DNA from: a virus
IMG/VR virus record: IMGVR_UViG_3300042346_000266
Span: 1-64,000 of that record
Reading direction: 5' to 3' (one strand)
DNA length: 64,000 nucleotides
Made by a program: the position numbers and the translations under genes. The notes beneath the pieces are model-generated. The model was not told the origin of the DNA, searched no databases, and was given only the letters and a program-made list of their open reading frames with translations. Numbering within the stretch: position 1 is the stretch's first letter; each line of letters opens with the position of its first letter. Positions 47,825-54,388 of the stretch are shown here, one piece after another.

Positions 47825-47967
47825 TTCTTTTTTGTTTTAGCTTTTATTTTTTTTTCTTCAGCAAGCATCTTCTTGGTAGGTTTTTTACCACTACCCTTAT
47901 TCTCACGTATATTATCCCACAACCCACGCTTTGAGTACGATCCGTCTTTTCTCTTTAACAATTCCAT
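47821..47967 (-). CDS. 48-aa basic protein
   Basis: Reads MELLKRKDGSYSKRGLWDNI then a GSGKKPTKKM pattern and a Lys-rich end. The KDGSYSxRGLWDNIR...GSGKKPTKxM pattern is one I recognise as a widely conserved tiny phage protein. It begins inside the last codons of the upstream gene (13-base overlap) and its TGA overlaps the next ATG, so all three are coupled. Function unknown. Confidence 0.75.
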   Translation of the reverse strand: MELLKRKDGSYSKRGLWDNIRENKGSGKKPTKKMLAEEKKIKAKTKKK

Positions 47968-48299
47968 TTGTCTAATGCTAGTTTTTTTCTTGTTGGTTCT
48001 CCATTTGGTTTTTTCATAGGACCTGGCATACCAGACATCCTAGCACAGAAAGACTTTCTACGCTTCGCGTCTTTACTACCAGCTTTTAATTCCGATGGTT
48101 TTTTTGTCACAGCTGTTTGAAGCTTTGATCCTGGATTCTCTCTTCTATAACTGTCAACGCCTTTCTGGTTCAGTCCACCTTTTGGGTCTTTACCTTCCTT
48201 ACGTGTCCATGCCGCAGTCTTCTTTAACGGAGATAAATTGCAGTGGCACTTGCTGTTATTACTGCTATTGGATATATGTTTTGATAATACTGATCCCAT
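47955..48299 (-). CDS. Conserved phage protein resembling DUF6321
   Basis: 114 residues. After an SPLKK motif, the blocks AWTRKEGKDPKGGLNQKGVD, SYRRENPGSKLQTAV, KDAKRRKSFCARMSGMPGP and KLALDKWNC match a family I know from many tailed phages (DUF6321, name from memory). It is very basic with two conserved Cys near the end. Function undetermined; probably structural or packaged. Confidence 0.75.
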   Translation of the reverse strand: MGSVLSKHISNSSNNSKCHCNLSPLKKTAAWTRKEGKDPKGGLNQKGVDSYRRENPGSKLQTAVTKKPSELKAGSKDAKRRKSFCARMSGMPGPMKKPNGEPTRKKLALDKWNC

Positions 48300-48300
48300 A

Positions 48301-48915
48301 TTAATACTTTTTATTTATATTGCCTTTTTCATCTTTGAAATACAAATTATCAGATAACCCGGATTTTTTACCTTTAGCTGTAGATACATATCCGTCGGCT
48401 AGCATATTACCAAACGATAATTTGTATATAGTTTGTGTTTTTGATTTTGCACTAGTTGGTAACGCGCCAACAAGAGAACCGACGGCATTGTTAAACATGT
48501 CTTCTCCAGACTCCCTTAATTTTGTACCTAATGGTCTCTTATCTCTTTTTACCGCGCGAATCTCATGGGCTGCTCCCATTAAGTTAGATCCAACTAGACC
48601 GGCTATCGTGCCGGTAACTCCACCTCCAAATCTGCTAGAAATAGCTTCTTGAGTATATCTTCCCGCAGAAGCATGTCTAATGTTGTCTACAGGATCTTCA
48701 TCAGGACTTATATCAGCATCTTTTACCGCTTTGCCTTTAGGGTCTCCTAAAAACTTATTTACTTTACCTTCTGTAGATAACCCTTTATATCCGGAATTAT
48801 TACGTTTACGTGATGGTCTAATTACCTGTGTGTTTTTTTTAGGTCGCGTTTGCCCAGACTTATCACTAATAACCCCTGACTTCTTAGCAGTAGGTTCTAC
48901 TTTCTTAATACCCAT
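48301..48915 (-). CDS. Protein with DUF6973-like RH...HE...NN domain
   Basis: 204 residues. The basic disordered N-terminus is followed from residue 80 by DPVDNIRHASAGRYTQEAI, MGAAHEIRAVKRDK and SGEDMFNNAVGSLVG. The conserved His, His-Glu and Asn-Asn positions match domains like DUF6973 found in secreted and phage 'polyvalent' proteins. They look like active-site residues, so it may be an enzyme carried in the virion. Assignment is by motif memory. Confidence 0.6.
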   Translation of the reverse strand: MGIKKVEPTAKKSGVISDKSGQTRPKKNTQVIRPSRKRNNSGYKGLSTEGKVNKFLGDPKGKAVKDADISPDEDPVDNIRHASAGRYTQEAISSRFGGGVTGTIAGLVGSNLMGAAHEIRAVKRDKRPLGTKLRESGEDMFNNAVGSLVGALPTSAKSKTQTIYKLSFGNMLADGYVSTAKGKKSGLSDNLYFKDEKGNINKKY

Positions 48916-48916
48916 C

Positions 48917-49186
48917 TTATTTCTTTCTGTTTAATTTCTTAGTTCTATTTGTAACAGGATCATAACTAAAATTACCCTCAGGTTCTCCAGTGGCTTTAGA
49001 AGCCCTATCCTTAGCACGTTCCTCAGCAGTCATATTATTCCTAGCTCTACCTTCTGCAGTAAGATTACCACTCTCCGTTAAATGACCCCTCTTTTTAAGC
49101 AACTTAATAGCAAGTTCCTTACTACCAACCTGAGCAGCTAATCTATTAATCAACTGACCCTTACCCATAAACCTTTGCGTAGCCAT
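48917..49186 (-). CDS. Conserved small phage protein
   Basis: 89 residues. GKGQLINRLAAQVGSKELAI, KKRGHLTESGNLTAEGRARN, MTAEERAKDRASK and YDPVTNRTKKLN form a pattern I recall from many marine phages. Basic, helical; role unknown. Ends one base from its neighbour. Confidence 0.7.
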   Translation of the reverse strand: MATQRFMGKGQLINRLAAQVGSKELAIKLLKKRGHLTESGNLTAEGRARNNMTAEERAKDRASKATGEPEGNFSYDPVTNRTKKLNRKK

Positions 49187-49902
49187 TAGTCTCTTATTCT
49201 ATATTTCTTACCACTCTCTTTCTTAGTCCCCTCACCTTCATTACCCCTATTTTGCCTAACACTCTCAAATCTGCCATCCTCATGATCATAATCCATTCCC
49301 TTATTTCCAGGATTCTTACGATGCATCCTTTGCGCATGGGCCTTCTTAATCCTTCTATCATCAGTCTTAGCATATGCCAAATCTCTAGCAGCCTTTTTCT
49401 TAGCTGCCAAAGGAGATAACTTCTGATTCAATGGAGATGATTTAACGGTTCCAACAATACCTTCTTTTACGTCACTTGCTTTGTTCACTTTTCTTAGAAC
49501 TTTAGACGCTTTATATTCTTTAAATATATCTGTACCAATTTTCATACCTTTTATCAACTTGCCAAACTTACCCACAACAGGTAAAGCACTTAATGGTTCT
49601 ATTATATCTCCAGCAGTAAGTTTTTCGTCGTTCCATTCTTTTTTAACATCACCATAAGACGTTGTGCCTGTTGGGTCAGCTATCTGAACTGCAGCTTTTA
49701 ACATAGGATGTTGTTTATCTAAAGACATGTTAGATATAAAACCATCACCAGTCTTGTTTCTTGAATTTACTTCTTTTCTTTTATTAGAATAACTCAAAGA
49801 ACTCTGTATACCTTTGTTGAACTTCTTATCTACAGGTTTCTTTAGTTCGTCTATACCGATGCCTTGTTTTAAAGGAGAATTATTTTTTAATCTAAACGCC
49901 AT
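49186..49902 (-). CDS. SPLKQ protein with HNH-like / toxin-like C-terminus
   Basis: First gene of the leftward late block. I chose the ATG at 49,902 because MAFRLKNNSPLKQG follows, like other proteins here; an upstream ATG at 49,947 adds 15 unlikely residues. The middle is a glycine-rich hydrophobic segment (SALPVVGKFGKLIKGMKIG). SSPLNQKLSPLAAKKKAARD is followed by a C-terminal block with HRKNPGNKGMDYDHEDGRFE and NRGNEGEGTKKE, which resembles HNH/endonuclease-VII-like or polymorphic-toxin tail domains (DYDH and Asn/Gly-rich end). Might be a packaged nuclease. Confidence 0.6.
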   Translation of the reverse strand: MAFRLKNNSPLKQGIGIDELKKPVDKKFNKGIQSSLSYSNKRKEVNSRNKTGDGFISNMSLDKQHPMLKAAVQIADPTGTTSYGDVKKEWNDEKLTAGDIIEPLSALPVVGKFGKLIKGMKIGTDIFKEYKASKVLRKVNKASDVKEGIVGTVKSSPLNQKLSPLAAKKKAARDLAYAKTDDRRIKKAHAQRMHRKNPGNKGMDYDHEDGRFESVRQNRGNEGEGTKKESGKKYRIRD

Positions 49903-49955
49903 AATATTAACTTTTATTATACCTATATACTTACGTATTATTACCACATTTTACA

Positions 49956-50003
49956 GTGTGACATTAGCCTACTACTATTATATATAACTACCAAACGTCA
50001 CAC
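49956..50003. repeat. Inverted repeat IR1
   Basis: Left arm GTGTGACATTAGCCTACTA, right arm AAACGTCACAC, in a 48-bp unit with an AT-rich centre. Same family as IR2, IR3 and IR4. It lies upstream of the first late gene and could be an operator, hairpin or replication-related site. Confidence 0.7.
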
Positions 50004-50065
50004 TTTATAATCCATATCTCATATCGAAATATCAAATATAACGCATCGTAAAAAAAATAACGCTT

Positions 50066-50251
50066 TTAAAAAAAAATAAATTTCAAATATATAAGCGACG
50101 TGGAATAATGTTTATTGCAAATATATAGGCAATGGGTTCCATATACATATCTACGGAAGCACCCCAAAAATAAAACGACTTTGGTTTTACCGGGTCCCCC
50201 ACCATATTTTGATTTCATGGAAAACGGTTTGCCTTTTCCATATATGCGCAC
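50066..50251 (-). CDS. Doubtful 61-aa ORF
   Basis: The first half is plausible as a small basic phage protein (MRIYGKGKPFSMKSKYGGGP, then GKTKVVLF), with the style of other tiny late proteins. The second half is aromatic and low in charge, as expected of read-through of non-coding DNA. Either a genuine leader gene of the late block, possibly decayed or frameshifted, or chance. No coupling to neighbours. Confidence 0.3.
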   Translation of the reverse strand: MRIYGKGKPFSMKSKYGGGPGKTKVVLFLGCFRRYVYGTHCLYICNKHYSTSLIYLKFIFF

Positions 50252-50253
50252 GC

Positions 50254-50300
50254 CGTGATAACTAAACTAGCTTTTTGTGATAACTAATTTTGATCTAGCT
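50254..50300. repeat. Direct repeat of GTGATAACTAA
   Basis: Two copies: GTGATAACTAAACTAGC and GTGATAACTAATTTTGATCTAGC, 22 bases apart, each ending CTAGC. Position in the divergent region suggests regulator binding sites or leftward promoter parts; function unproven. Confidence 0.5.
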
Positions 50301-50372
50301 AATTTAACAGCAACATCCATTTGCACAAGCGGAGCGCAGCGTAGCGACGCGTATAGCATTTACTAGATCTAT

Positions 50373-50406
50373 TTACAATCTCAATACGATCAGTAATTGA
50401 TAATAT
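50373..50406 (+). promoter_or_regulatory. Promoter motif P1
   Basis: TTACAATCT with TACGA, then TTGATAATAT starting 24 bases after the first T. Drives the small gene at 50,450. A GTATAGCAT box lies 22 bases upstream. Confidence 0.65.
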
Positions 50407-50449
50407 ATCTGAAGTTAAATATTAATAATAATAATTAAATAATTAAATT

Positions 50450-50623
50450 ATGCTAAATTTATCTAAATCTGAAATTACAACGCTTTACTGTTCGCTATCG
50501 ACGACAACAGCAAATTTAAAAATGCAATACGAATCGATCGATATCCAATCTGATATGCAATCGCATTTGCTTTATCTGACTGAATTACAAAATAAATTAT
50601 TATTAGCTTTAATCGAGCAATAA
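50450..50623 (+). CDS. 57-aa early protein
   Basis: Begins MLNLSKSEITTLYCSLSTTT, helical, ends ALIEQ, stop TAA. It sits 43 bases after promoter P1 behind an AATAATAATTAAATAATTAAATT leader like those of other early genes, which supports it. Its stop lies just before promoter P2. No family recognised. Confidence 0.6.
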   Translation: MLNLSKSEITTLYCSLSTTTANLKMQYESIDIQSDMQSHLLYLTELQNKLLLALIEQ

Positions 50624-50627
50624 TAAT

Positions 50628-50661
50628 TTACAGTCTGAACACTAGATTAAAATGATAATAT
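50628..50661 (+). promoter_or_regulatory. Promoter motif P2
   Basis: TTACAGTCTGAAC followed by ATGATAATAT at the family spacing; precedes the gene at 50,705. Confidence 0.65.
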
Positions 50662-50704
50662 AGTTGAATATAAATAATAATAATAACTAAATAAATAAAT
50701 TAAA

Positions 50705-50884
50705 ATGTTAAAATTAAAAATCAATCAGAATTTCAAGTCTTTAATTAATTCAATATTAATTAATTCAAACAAACTGAATCATTCGTTTTATATATTAAAC
50801 GACAATTTAATAATAAATAAAAACGATCTAGACGAAGTAGATAATATACTGAACAGAAATTTTTATAAATATTCTATCAGATAG
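50705..50884 (+). CDS. 59-aa early protein
   Basis: Begins MLKLKINQNFKSLINSILIN, Asn/Ile/Leu-rich, ends YKYSIR, stop TAG. Placed 44 bases after promoter P2, the same offset as the previous small gene from P1, which supports expression. Not recognised. Confidence 0.55.
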   Translation: MLKLKINQNFKSLINSILINSNKLNHSFYILNDNLIINKNDLDEVDNILNRNFYKYSIR

Positions 50885-50953
50885 ATAATAATAATAACCT
50901 AGTCAAGTTATAAAACTGACTATATTAAATAATAACTAAATAAATAAATAATC

Positions 50954-51187
50954 ATGAAATTAACAGAAAAAGATTTACAGACTACAGTTGAAACATTAAT
51001 AACAGAAAGTAATTATGGCGCTAATCAAGAATTTAAAATAACAGAAGAACTAGAAGAATGGATAGCTGATCAATCTGGATTATTAAGAAATTATGACACT
51101 GTAACAGAACAATATACAGAATCCATAACAGAATGGTTGTTTAGAATATATGACTTCTTTGAATATAATATATTTGAAGTAGAATAA
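50954..51187 (+). CDS. 77-aa acidic early protein
   Basis: Very acidic, helical (EELEEWIADQSGLLRNYD, ESITEWLFRIYDFFEY). Acidic small early proteins in phages are often inhibitors of host enzymes or DNA mimics; this is only a suggestion. Preceded by an A-rich leader without a Shine-Dalgarno sequence. Confidence 0.65.
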   Translation: MKLTEKDLQTTVETLITESNYGANQEFKITEELEEWIADQSGLLRNYDTVTEQYTESITEWLFRIYDFFEYNIFEVE

Positions 51188-51256
51188 ATAAATCAAGGAT
51201 CCTAGTAATAGGATCTTTGTATGTATAGCATTGCGTATAGCATCCGTTAGATCTAT

Positions 51257-51290
51257 CTACAGTCTAGATACGACGAGTATTTGATAATAT
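51257..51290 (+). promoter_or_regulatory. Promoter motif P3
   Basis: CTACAGTCTAGATACGA with TTGATAATAT 24 bases on, then TGTAAGTAAC. No ORF of note follows before P4, so it may make a short leader RNA. Confidence 0.65.
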
Positions 51291-51350
51291 AGATGTAAGT
51301 AACAAAATAATAATAATAACAAAATAATAAATTTAATAAAATTATAGTTC

Positions 51351-51384
51351 TTACAGTCTGAACACTAACAGTAATTGATAATAA
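51351..51384 (+). promoter_or_regulatory. Promoter motif P4
   Basis: TTACAGTCTGAAC with TTGATAATAA 24 bases on; the downstream leader AATGAATCTAATTAATAAC leads to the gene at 51,422. Confidence 0.65.
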
Positions 51385-51421
51385 TGATGAATCTAATTAA
51401 TAACAACTAAAAATTAAAACT

Positions 51422-51640
51422 ATGAATGTAAACAAAGAATTATTAAAAAGAATTGAAGATTTAAGATCTTTTTGTGAAGTACATGGATTTCCATTACATG
51501 AAGTACTTGAAGAAGAACTCGAGTATTATAGAAAAGATATACTAACGAGATTTTCAAAAACAGTCTTTGACATGATCCCGGTAACTGATGAACATTTCAG
51601 AATGATCGAAGTAGAATATGAAAGCTACTTACAAGACTAA
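51422..51640 (+). CDS. 72-aa acidic early protein
   Basis: Helical, acidic (KRIEDLRSFCEVHGFPLHEV, EELEYYRKDIL). Preceded by promoter P4. The 3' end of the gene contributes the first bases of promoter P5. Not recognised. Confidence 0.65.
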   Translation: MNVNKELLKRIEDLRSFCEVHGFPLHEVLEEELEYYRKDILTRFSKTVFDMIPVTDEHFRMIEVEYESYLQD

Positions 51641-51662
51641 TACGAATAGTAATTGATAATAA
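51629..51662 (+). promoter_or_regulatory. Promoter motif P5 (variant)
   Basis: TTACAAGACTAATACGA followed by AATTGATAATAA; overlaps the end of the upstream gene and precedes the gene at 51,700. Confidence 0.55.
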
Positions 51663-51699
51663 TAATGTAATTAATAATAATCTAATAAATAATAAAATC

Positions 51700-52077
51700 A
51701 TGAACAAATTTAAAAAAGAAAAAGTAGAAGTAGTTGAAGTTGTAGAAGTAGTAAAAACTTCAAAAGAATTAATCTCTGAAGCTATCTCGAAGCTCAGTCC
51801 AGAAGAGCTAGCTGTTATCTATCCGCCGATCGAAAGAGCTAACTTTGTAGTCAGAAAGTCTTGGCTAGGACGTAATCAAGTGATAACATTCGTTAATAAC
51901 AAGAATCAACGAATAACTTACAATCACGACGAAGTACTAAGAATTATGCTACCGAAGCTATCTATAATGCCATGTTGGATCAAACGTGAGTACTGGTCAC
52001 AATCGACGGATATGCCAAGTAATGTTAGACACTTAGCTAAAGTAGAAAATTTGGATGTAGTTGAGGTGGCCGAATAG
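51700..52077 (+). CDS. 125-aa early protein
   Basis: Starts with a Lys/Val/Glu repeat (KEKVEVVEVVEVVKTSKELI); the same Val/Glu words recur at the end (LDVVEVAE). The middle is basic and aromatic (FVVRKSWLGRNQVITFVNNK). The repeated valine-glutamate ends could come from a short internal duplication. Not recognised. Confidence 0.65.
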   Translation: MNKFKKEKVEVVEVVEVVKTSKELISEAISKLSPEELAVIYPPIERANFVVRKSWLGRNQVITFVNNKNQRITYNHDEVLRIMLPKLSIMPCWIKREYWSQSTDMPSNVRHLAKVENLDVVEVAE

Positions 52078-52086
52078 GCCCCTCTT

Positions 52087-52120
52087 CTACAACCTAAGTA
52101 CGAAGTAGAAACGATAATAA
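52087..52120 (+). promoter_or_regulatory. Promoter motif P6 (degenerate)
   Basis: CTACAACCTAAGTACGA then AACGATAATAAT; weakest member. Its leader AATGAATCTAAAAAC matches that of P4. Confidence 0.4.
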
Positions 52121-52143
52121 TAATGAATCTAAAAACAAATATC

Positions 52144-52497
52144 ATGAATAAAGAATTTAAAAATCTATACCTAGGAACAATTCTAGGTATGTTAGCTGGA
52201 TCAATTGCAACAGCGTTAGTGCTATACACAGATAATGCAAAAGAAGTCCCTAAAGAGCCTGTAATCATCTGGAATGATGATGAAGAGTCAATACCTATGG
52301 ATCACTCAGCTATAATGCTAGAGTTTACTAAGAATGATACCATATACATCGGACCTATGGAAGACCCATCAGAGTCACCAGAGTATCAATTTATAGTGAC
52401 TGACGACTCTATATCAGTCAAAGACTTCAATAGACACGTTGGTACAGTAAAAATCGAAGGACAATTAAGAAACCTAATAAATAAAGATAATGAATAA
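52144..52497 (+). CDS. Single-pass membrane early protein
   Basis: 117 residues from ATG 52,144. An ATG at 52,123 is in frame, but by comparison with P4 the AATGAATCTAA there is leader sequence, so I prefer the second. One transmembrane helix near the N-terminus (GTILGMLAGSIATALVL) is followed by an acidic external domain. It could act at the envelope, for example in superinfection exclusion; that is speculation. Contains a GCTATACAC word at 52,221. Confidence 0.65.
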   Translation: MNKEFKNLYLGTILGMLAGSIATALVLYTDNAKEVPKEPVIIWNDDEESIPMDHSAIMLEFTKNDTIYIGPMEDPSESPEYQFIVTDDSISVKDFNRHVGTVKIEGQLRNLINKDNE

Positions 52498-52502
52498 ATA
52501 AA

Positions 52503-52556
52503 AAAGTGTGACGTTAGCCTACTATTAACCTAATTAAGTACCTAATGTCACACTTT
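52503..52556. repeat. Inverted repeat IR2
   Basis: AAAGTGTGACGTTAG and CTAATGTCACACTTT pair at 14 of 15 positions around an AT-rich centre containing CCTACTATTAACC. It follows the membrane-protein gene by a few bases, so it could also end transcription, though there is no T-run. Confidence 0.75.
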
Positions 52557-52582
52557 ATGATGGAATTTTAGTGCTATACACA

Positions 52583-52668
52583 CGGCCTGACCTTGAAATA
52601 GAGTCGGAAGAGTAGACTCCGACCTACTTTATAGTTAAAGTTGCTATACACAAACAGGTGAACGATCA
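52583..52668 (+). ncRNA. Candidate structured RNA element A
   Basis: Between two GCTATACAC copies: CCTGACCTTGAAATA, a stem GTCGGA/TCCGAC (52,603-52,623), then CAGGTGAAC. CCTG can pair with CAGG. The opening words closely match those at 56,880 (CCTGTACCCTTGAAATA ... CAGGTTAG), suggesting two copies of one RNA or DNA element. Confidence 0.4.
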
Positions 52669-52675
52669 AAATATA

Positions 52676-52735
52676 GTGTGACGTTAGCCCTTTACTTATT
52701 TACTTAATTAGCTTATGTCACATTTTATACTCAAA
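52676..52735. repeat. Inverted repeat IR3
   Basis: Left arm GTGTGACGTTAGCC as in IR2; right arm GCTTATGTCACATTTT. Slightly longer spacing than IR1 and IR2. Confidence 0.65.
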
Positions 52736-52749
52736 CTATCCTTATTTAC

Positions 52750-52787
52750 CGCGAGGGGGTACCCCGAGCGTGTATAGCATCCTCGCG
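52750..52787. repeat. GC-rich hairpin before P7
   Basis: Stem CGCGAGG/CCTCGCG (7 bp) enclosing the palindrome GGGGTACCCC and GTGTATAGCAT. Strikingly GC-rich in an AT-rich region. It ends nine bases before promoter P7; could be a regulator site, terminator or origin element. Confidence 0.6.
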
Positions 52788-52795
52788 TTACACTT

Positions 52796-52829
52796 TTACA
52801 GTCTAAATACGACCTCAATTTGATAATAT
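52796..52829 (+). promoter_or_regulatory. Promoter motif P7
   Basis: TTACAGTCTAAATACGA, then TTGATAATAT 24 bases after the first T, then TGTGTAAC. A full match to the consensus. Confidence 0.75.
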
Positions 52830-52835
52830 ATGTGT

Positions 52836-52950
52836 AACAAACAATAAATAATATGATTTAAAAGTGTCCTGAGTGTTTTATAACACACTGTAAATGAAGA
52901 TGTTAGGGGTTATACCCATCTAACTATATTTTCGATCAAATAAACAACCA
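52836..52950 (+). ncRNA. Candidate small RNA from P7
   Basis: No ORF beyond ATGATTTAA follows P7. The stretch has hairpins GTGTTTTATAACAC and GTTAGGGG...CCCATCTAAC. A strong promoter followed by structure and no gene, then another promoter, suggests a small non-coding RNA. Confidence 0.35.
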
Positions 52951-52955
52951 CCTGC

Positions 52956-52989
52956 TTACAGTCTGGTTACGACCTTAAAATGATAATAT
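52956..52989 (+). promoter_or_regulatory. Promoter motif P8
   Basis: TTACAGTCTGGTTACGA with ATGATAATAT at the family spacing and GTGTAAC downstream; precedes the 32-codon gene at 53,022. Confidence 0.7.
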
Positions 52990-53021
52990 AAGTGTAACAA
53001 TAACAAGTAAATACAACAATT

Positions 53022-53120
53022 ATGAGACAGTATTCCAATGCTATTAGGGTGATAGTATTAAAACTTAAAAAAGGCTTCTTAAATGGCGCTAAAAACGCTT
53101 CTATTGCGATGCGAAACTAA
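53022..53120 (+). CDS. 32-aa basic peptide gene
   Basis: MRQYSNAIRVIVLKLKKGFL then an Ala/Asn-rich end, stop TAA. It begins 33 bases after promoter P8. Amphipathic and basic with five Lys/Arg in the first 18 residues. Could be an antimicrobial-like or regulatory peptide; not recognised and possibly chance. Confidence 0.4.
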   Translation: MRQYSNAIRVIVLKLKKGFLNGAKNASIAMRN

Positions 53121-53146
53121 TTAATTAACAACTTAAATTAAAAATT

Positions 53147-53380
53147 ATGACTAGATTAGAGTGGTTTGACTTACAACCGGAGTATGTTCAAAATAAAATT
53201 AAAGATAACTGTAGCATATTTAATAGAACTAATGATTTCTTTGATTATTGGGTTAATTTAAAAAATAATAGTGGATTGATGGGTGCATTTGCGTTCTCTG
53301 ATACTATTGAAGGTTGGGATTTCTGGTATGATATCCATGTTAAAATGATTGAATGTAGTAAATTTATTAAAGTATGTTAA
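53147..53380 (+). CDS. 77-aa early protein
   Basis: TRLEWFDLQPEYVQNKIKDN opening, aromatic and acidic, with Trp/Phe-rich middle (FFDYWVNL, GWDFWYDIHVKM). Ends KVC with a seven-base overlap into the zinc-ribbon gene. Not recognised. Confidence 0.65.
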   Translation: MTRLEWFDLQPEYVQNKIKDNCSIFNRTNDFFDYWVNLKNNSGLMGAFAFSDTIEGWDFWYDIHVKMIECSKFIKVC

Positions 53381-53556
53381 GTGACTGTTGTGGTGCATAT
53401 TCCGAGTATGCCGATGATATAGATATTTGTCCTGATTGTTTAGAGCATTGTGAGTTTTATGATGAGGATGAAGAACTATGCGAGCATGACTTTATACCCG
53501 TAAACAATGACGGAAAACATAAATGCAGATTTTGTAATGAATTAGAAAACAATTAA
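53374..53556 (+). CDS. Small zinc-ribbon protein
   Basis: 60 residues with CC-GA (residues 5-6), CPDC at residues 19-22, HC, and a second pair ...CEHDF and CRFC near the end, enough Cys/His for one or two zinc sites. The opening SDCCGA...DIDICPDCLEHC is common in phage small proteins. Function unknown. Confidence 0.7.
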   Translation: MLSDCCGAYSEYADDIDICPDCLEHCEFYDEDEELCEHDFIPVNNDGKHKCRFCNELENN

Positions 53557-53560
53557 AATT

Positions 53561-53725
53561 ATGAAAGAGTATAAAATAGAAATTGTAGAAACCATTTGTA
53601 GAATAGTTACCGTTGAAGCACAATCTGATGAAGAGGCAATGAGTAAAGTTAGGGACGATTATAACAATGCTGAAATTGTTTTAGATTACGACGATTTTCT
53701 AGATGTAGAATTTAATTTTATATAA
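53561..53725 (+). CDS. DpnD/PcfM-like small protein (54 aa)
   Basis: MKEYKIEIVETICRIVTVEA, then SDEEAMSKVRDDYNNAEIVL and acidic end. This strand-helix-strand pattern matches the DpnD/PcfM-like domain (V-x-VEA-x-S-x-EEA ... Y-x-N-x-EIVL). DpnD is encoded in a Streptococcus restriction operon and its role is unclear. It starts four bases after the zinc-ribbon stop. Confidence 0.7.
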   Translation: MKEYKIEIVETICRIVTVEAQSDEEAMSKVRDDYNNAEIVLDYDDFLDVEFNFI

Positions 53726-53727
53726 TT

Positions 53728-53946
53728 ATGGAACATGAAATCATAGAATATTGTAACCCTTGCTTTCCTGATATTCCTTATTATAGGTGTACTATTAAAG
53801 GTGAAACATATCATCACACCGATCTTAGTAAGATAGTTGATTGGCGTCAAGATAGAATTATTAATGCTAATAAATATGCGAAAATGAAGCAATCAAATGA
53901 CGAAGCAATGGCATTGTTTATGGAGGATGTAAAGTTTAAAGATTAA
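53728..53946 (+). CDS. 72-aa early protein
   Basis: Contains Cys/His-containing YCNPCFPDIPYYRCTIKGET and HHTDLSKIVDW, then a basic helix. It begins two bases after the DpnD-like stop. Its stop is at the start of promoter P9. Not recognised. Confidence 0.65.
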   Translation: MEHEIIEYCNPCFPDIPYYRCTIKGETYHHTDLSKIVDWRQDRIINANKYAKMKQSNDEAMALFMEDVKFKD

Positions 53947-53947
53947 C

Positions 53948-53981
53948 TTACAGTCTTAACACGTACCTACTTTGATAATAT
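53948..53981 (+). promoter_or_regulatory. Promoter motif P9
   Basis: TTACAGTCTTAACACG with TTGATAATAT 24 bases on and ATGTAACCAATAAA downstream; precedes the gene at 54,007. Confidence 0.75.
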
Positions 53982-54006
53982 AAATGTAACCAATAAATAA
54001 TAAATT

Positions 54007-54195
54007 ATGAAATTAACGTTAAAAAGATTTGAGGCTTTAGTTATATTAGAGTCGTTAGATATTTTATATGACCAACATTCTTCGTTATATAATGATGCTT
54101 TGGAAGCTAAAGACAAACAACAAATACGTAGAGTATTACACACTATGCTGGCTATTGAAGAGATCCAAGGGGAAATCAATTTAAAACTTAAATAA
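54007..54195 (+). CDS. 62-aa early protein
   Basis: Helical hairpin pattern (RFEALVILESLDILYDQHSS, EAKDKQQIRRVLHTMLAIEE). Directly after P9. Not recognised. Confidence 0.6.
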   Translation: MKLTLKRFEALVILESLDILYDQHSSLYNDALEAKDKQQIRRVLHTMLAIEEIQGEINLKLK

Positions 54196-54204
54196 TAATA
54201 TACC

Positions 54205-54387
54205 ATGAAAAAATCAATCAAGTTTCTTAAGAACAATTTAATCCTAGTAGGCGGCGTGCTATACACACCTTACCTCATTGGCGATCTACCACCTAGTTTT
54301 GCTTTCATCTACAGTGAAGATCAAGATACCGACGGCATCCGTGAGTGGTTCAATTTTAAAGGTTTAACCTATATAATCAAGAAGTAA
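54205..54387 (+). CDS. 60-aa early protein
   Basis: Beta-rich with a short hydrophobic N-terminal segment (NNLILVGGVLYTPYLIG). The GCTATACAC word at 54,258 encodes its LYT. Ends one base before the next gene. Not recognised. Confidence 0.55.
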   Translation: MKKSIKFLKNNLILVGGVLYTPYLIGDLPPSFAFIYSEDQDTDGIREWFNFKGLTYIIKK

Positions 54388-54388
54388 T

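Larger units (their letters stand above)
49903..50449. promoter_or_regulatory. Divergent control region between late and early blocks
   Basis: About 550 bases with no convincing gene except a doubtful 61-codon ORF. It holds inverted repeat IR1, A-tracts at about 50,050-50,075, a direct repeat of TGATAACTAA with a following CTAGC (50,255 and 50,278), a GC-rich patch (50,328-50,350), a GTATAGCAT box and promoter motif P1. Both late (leftward) and early (rightward) transcription must begin here or nearby. The late promoter itself is not recognised. Confidence 0.6.
51188..51421. promoter_or_regulatory. Non-coding spacer with promoters P3 and P4
   Basis: Contains an imperfect GGATCCTAGTAATAGGATC hairpin (51,198-51,216), which may be a terminator, two TATAGCAT boxes (51,224 and 51,235), promoter P3, a low-complexity AATAATAATAAC stretch and promoter P4. 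Confidence 0.6.
52557..53021. other. Intergenic region with repeats, hairpins and two promoters
   Basis: About 465 bases without a gene longer than a few codons. In order: two GCTATACAC words (52,573 and 52,643) bracketing a stem-loop RNA candidate, IR3, a GC-rich stem enclosing GGGGTACCCC, promoter P7 with a hairpin-rich untranslated stretch, and promoter P8. Confidence 0.65.
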
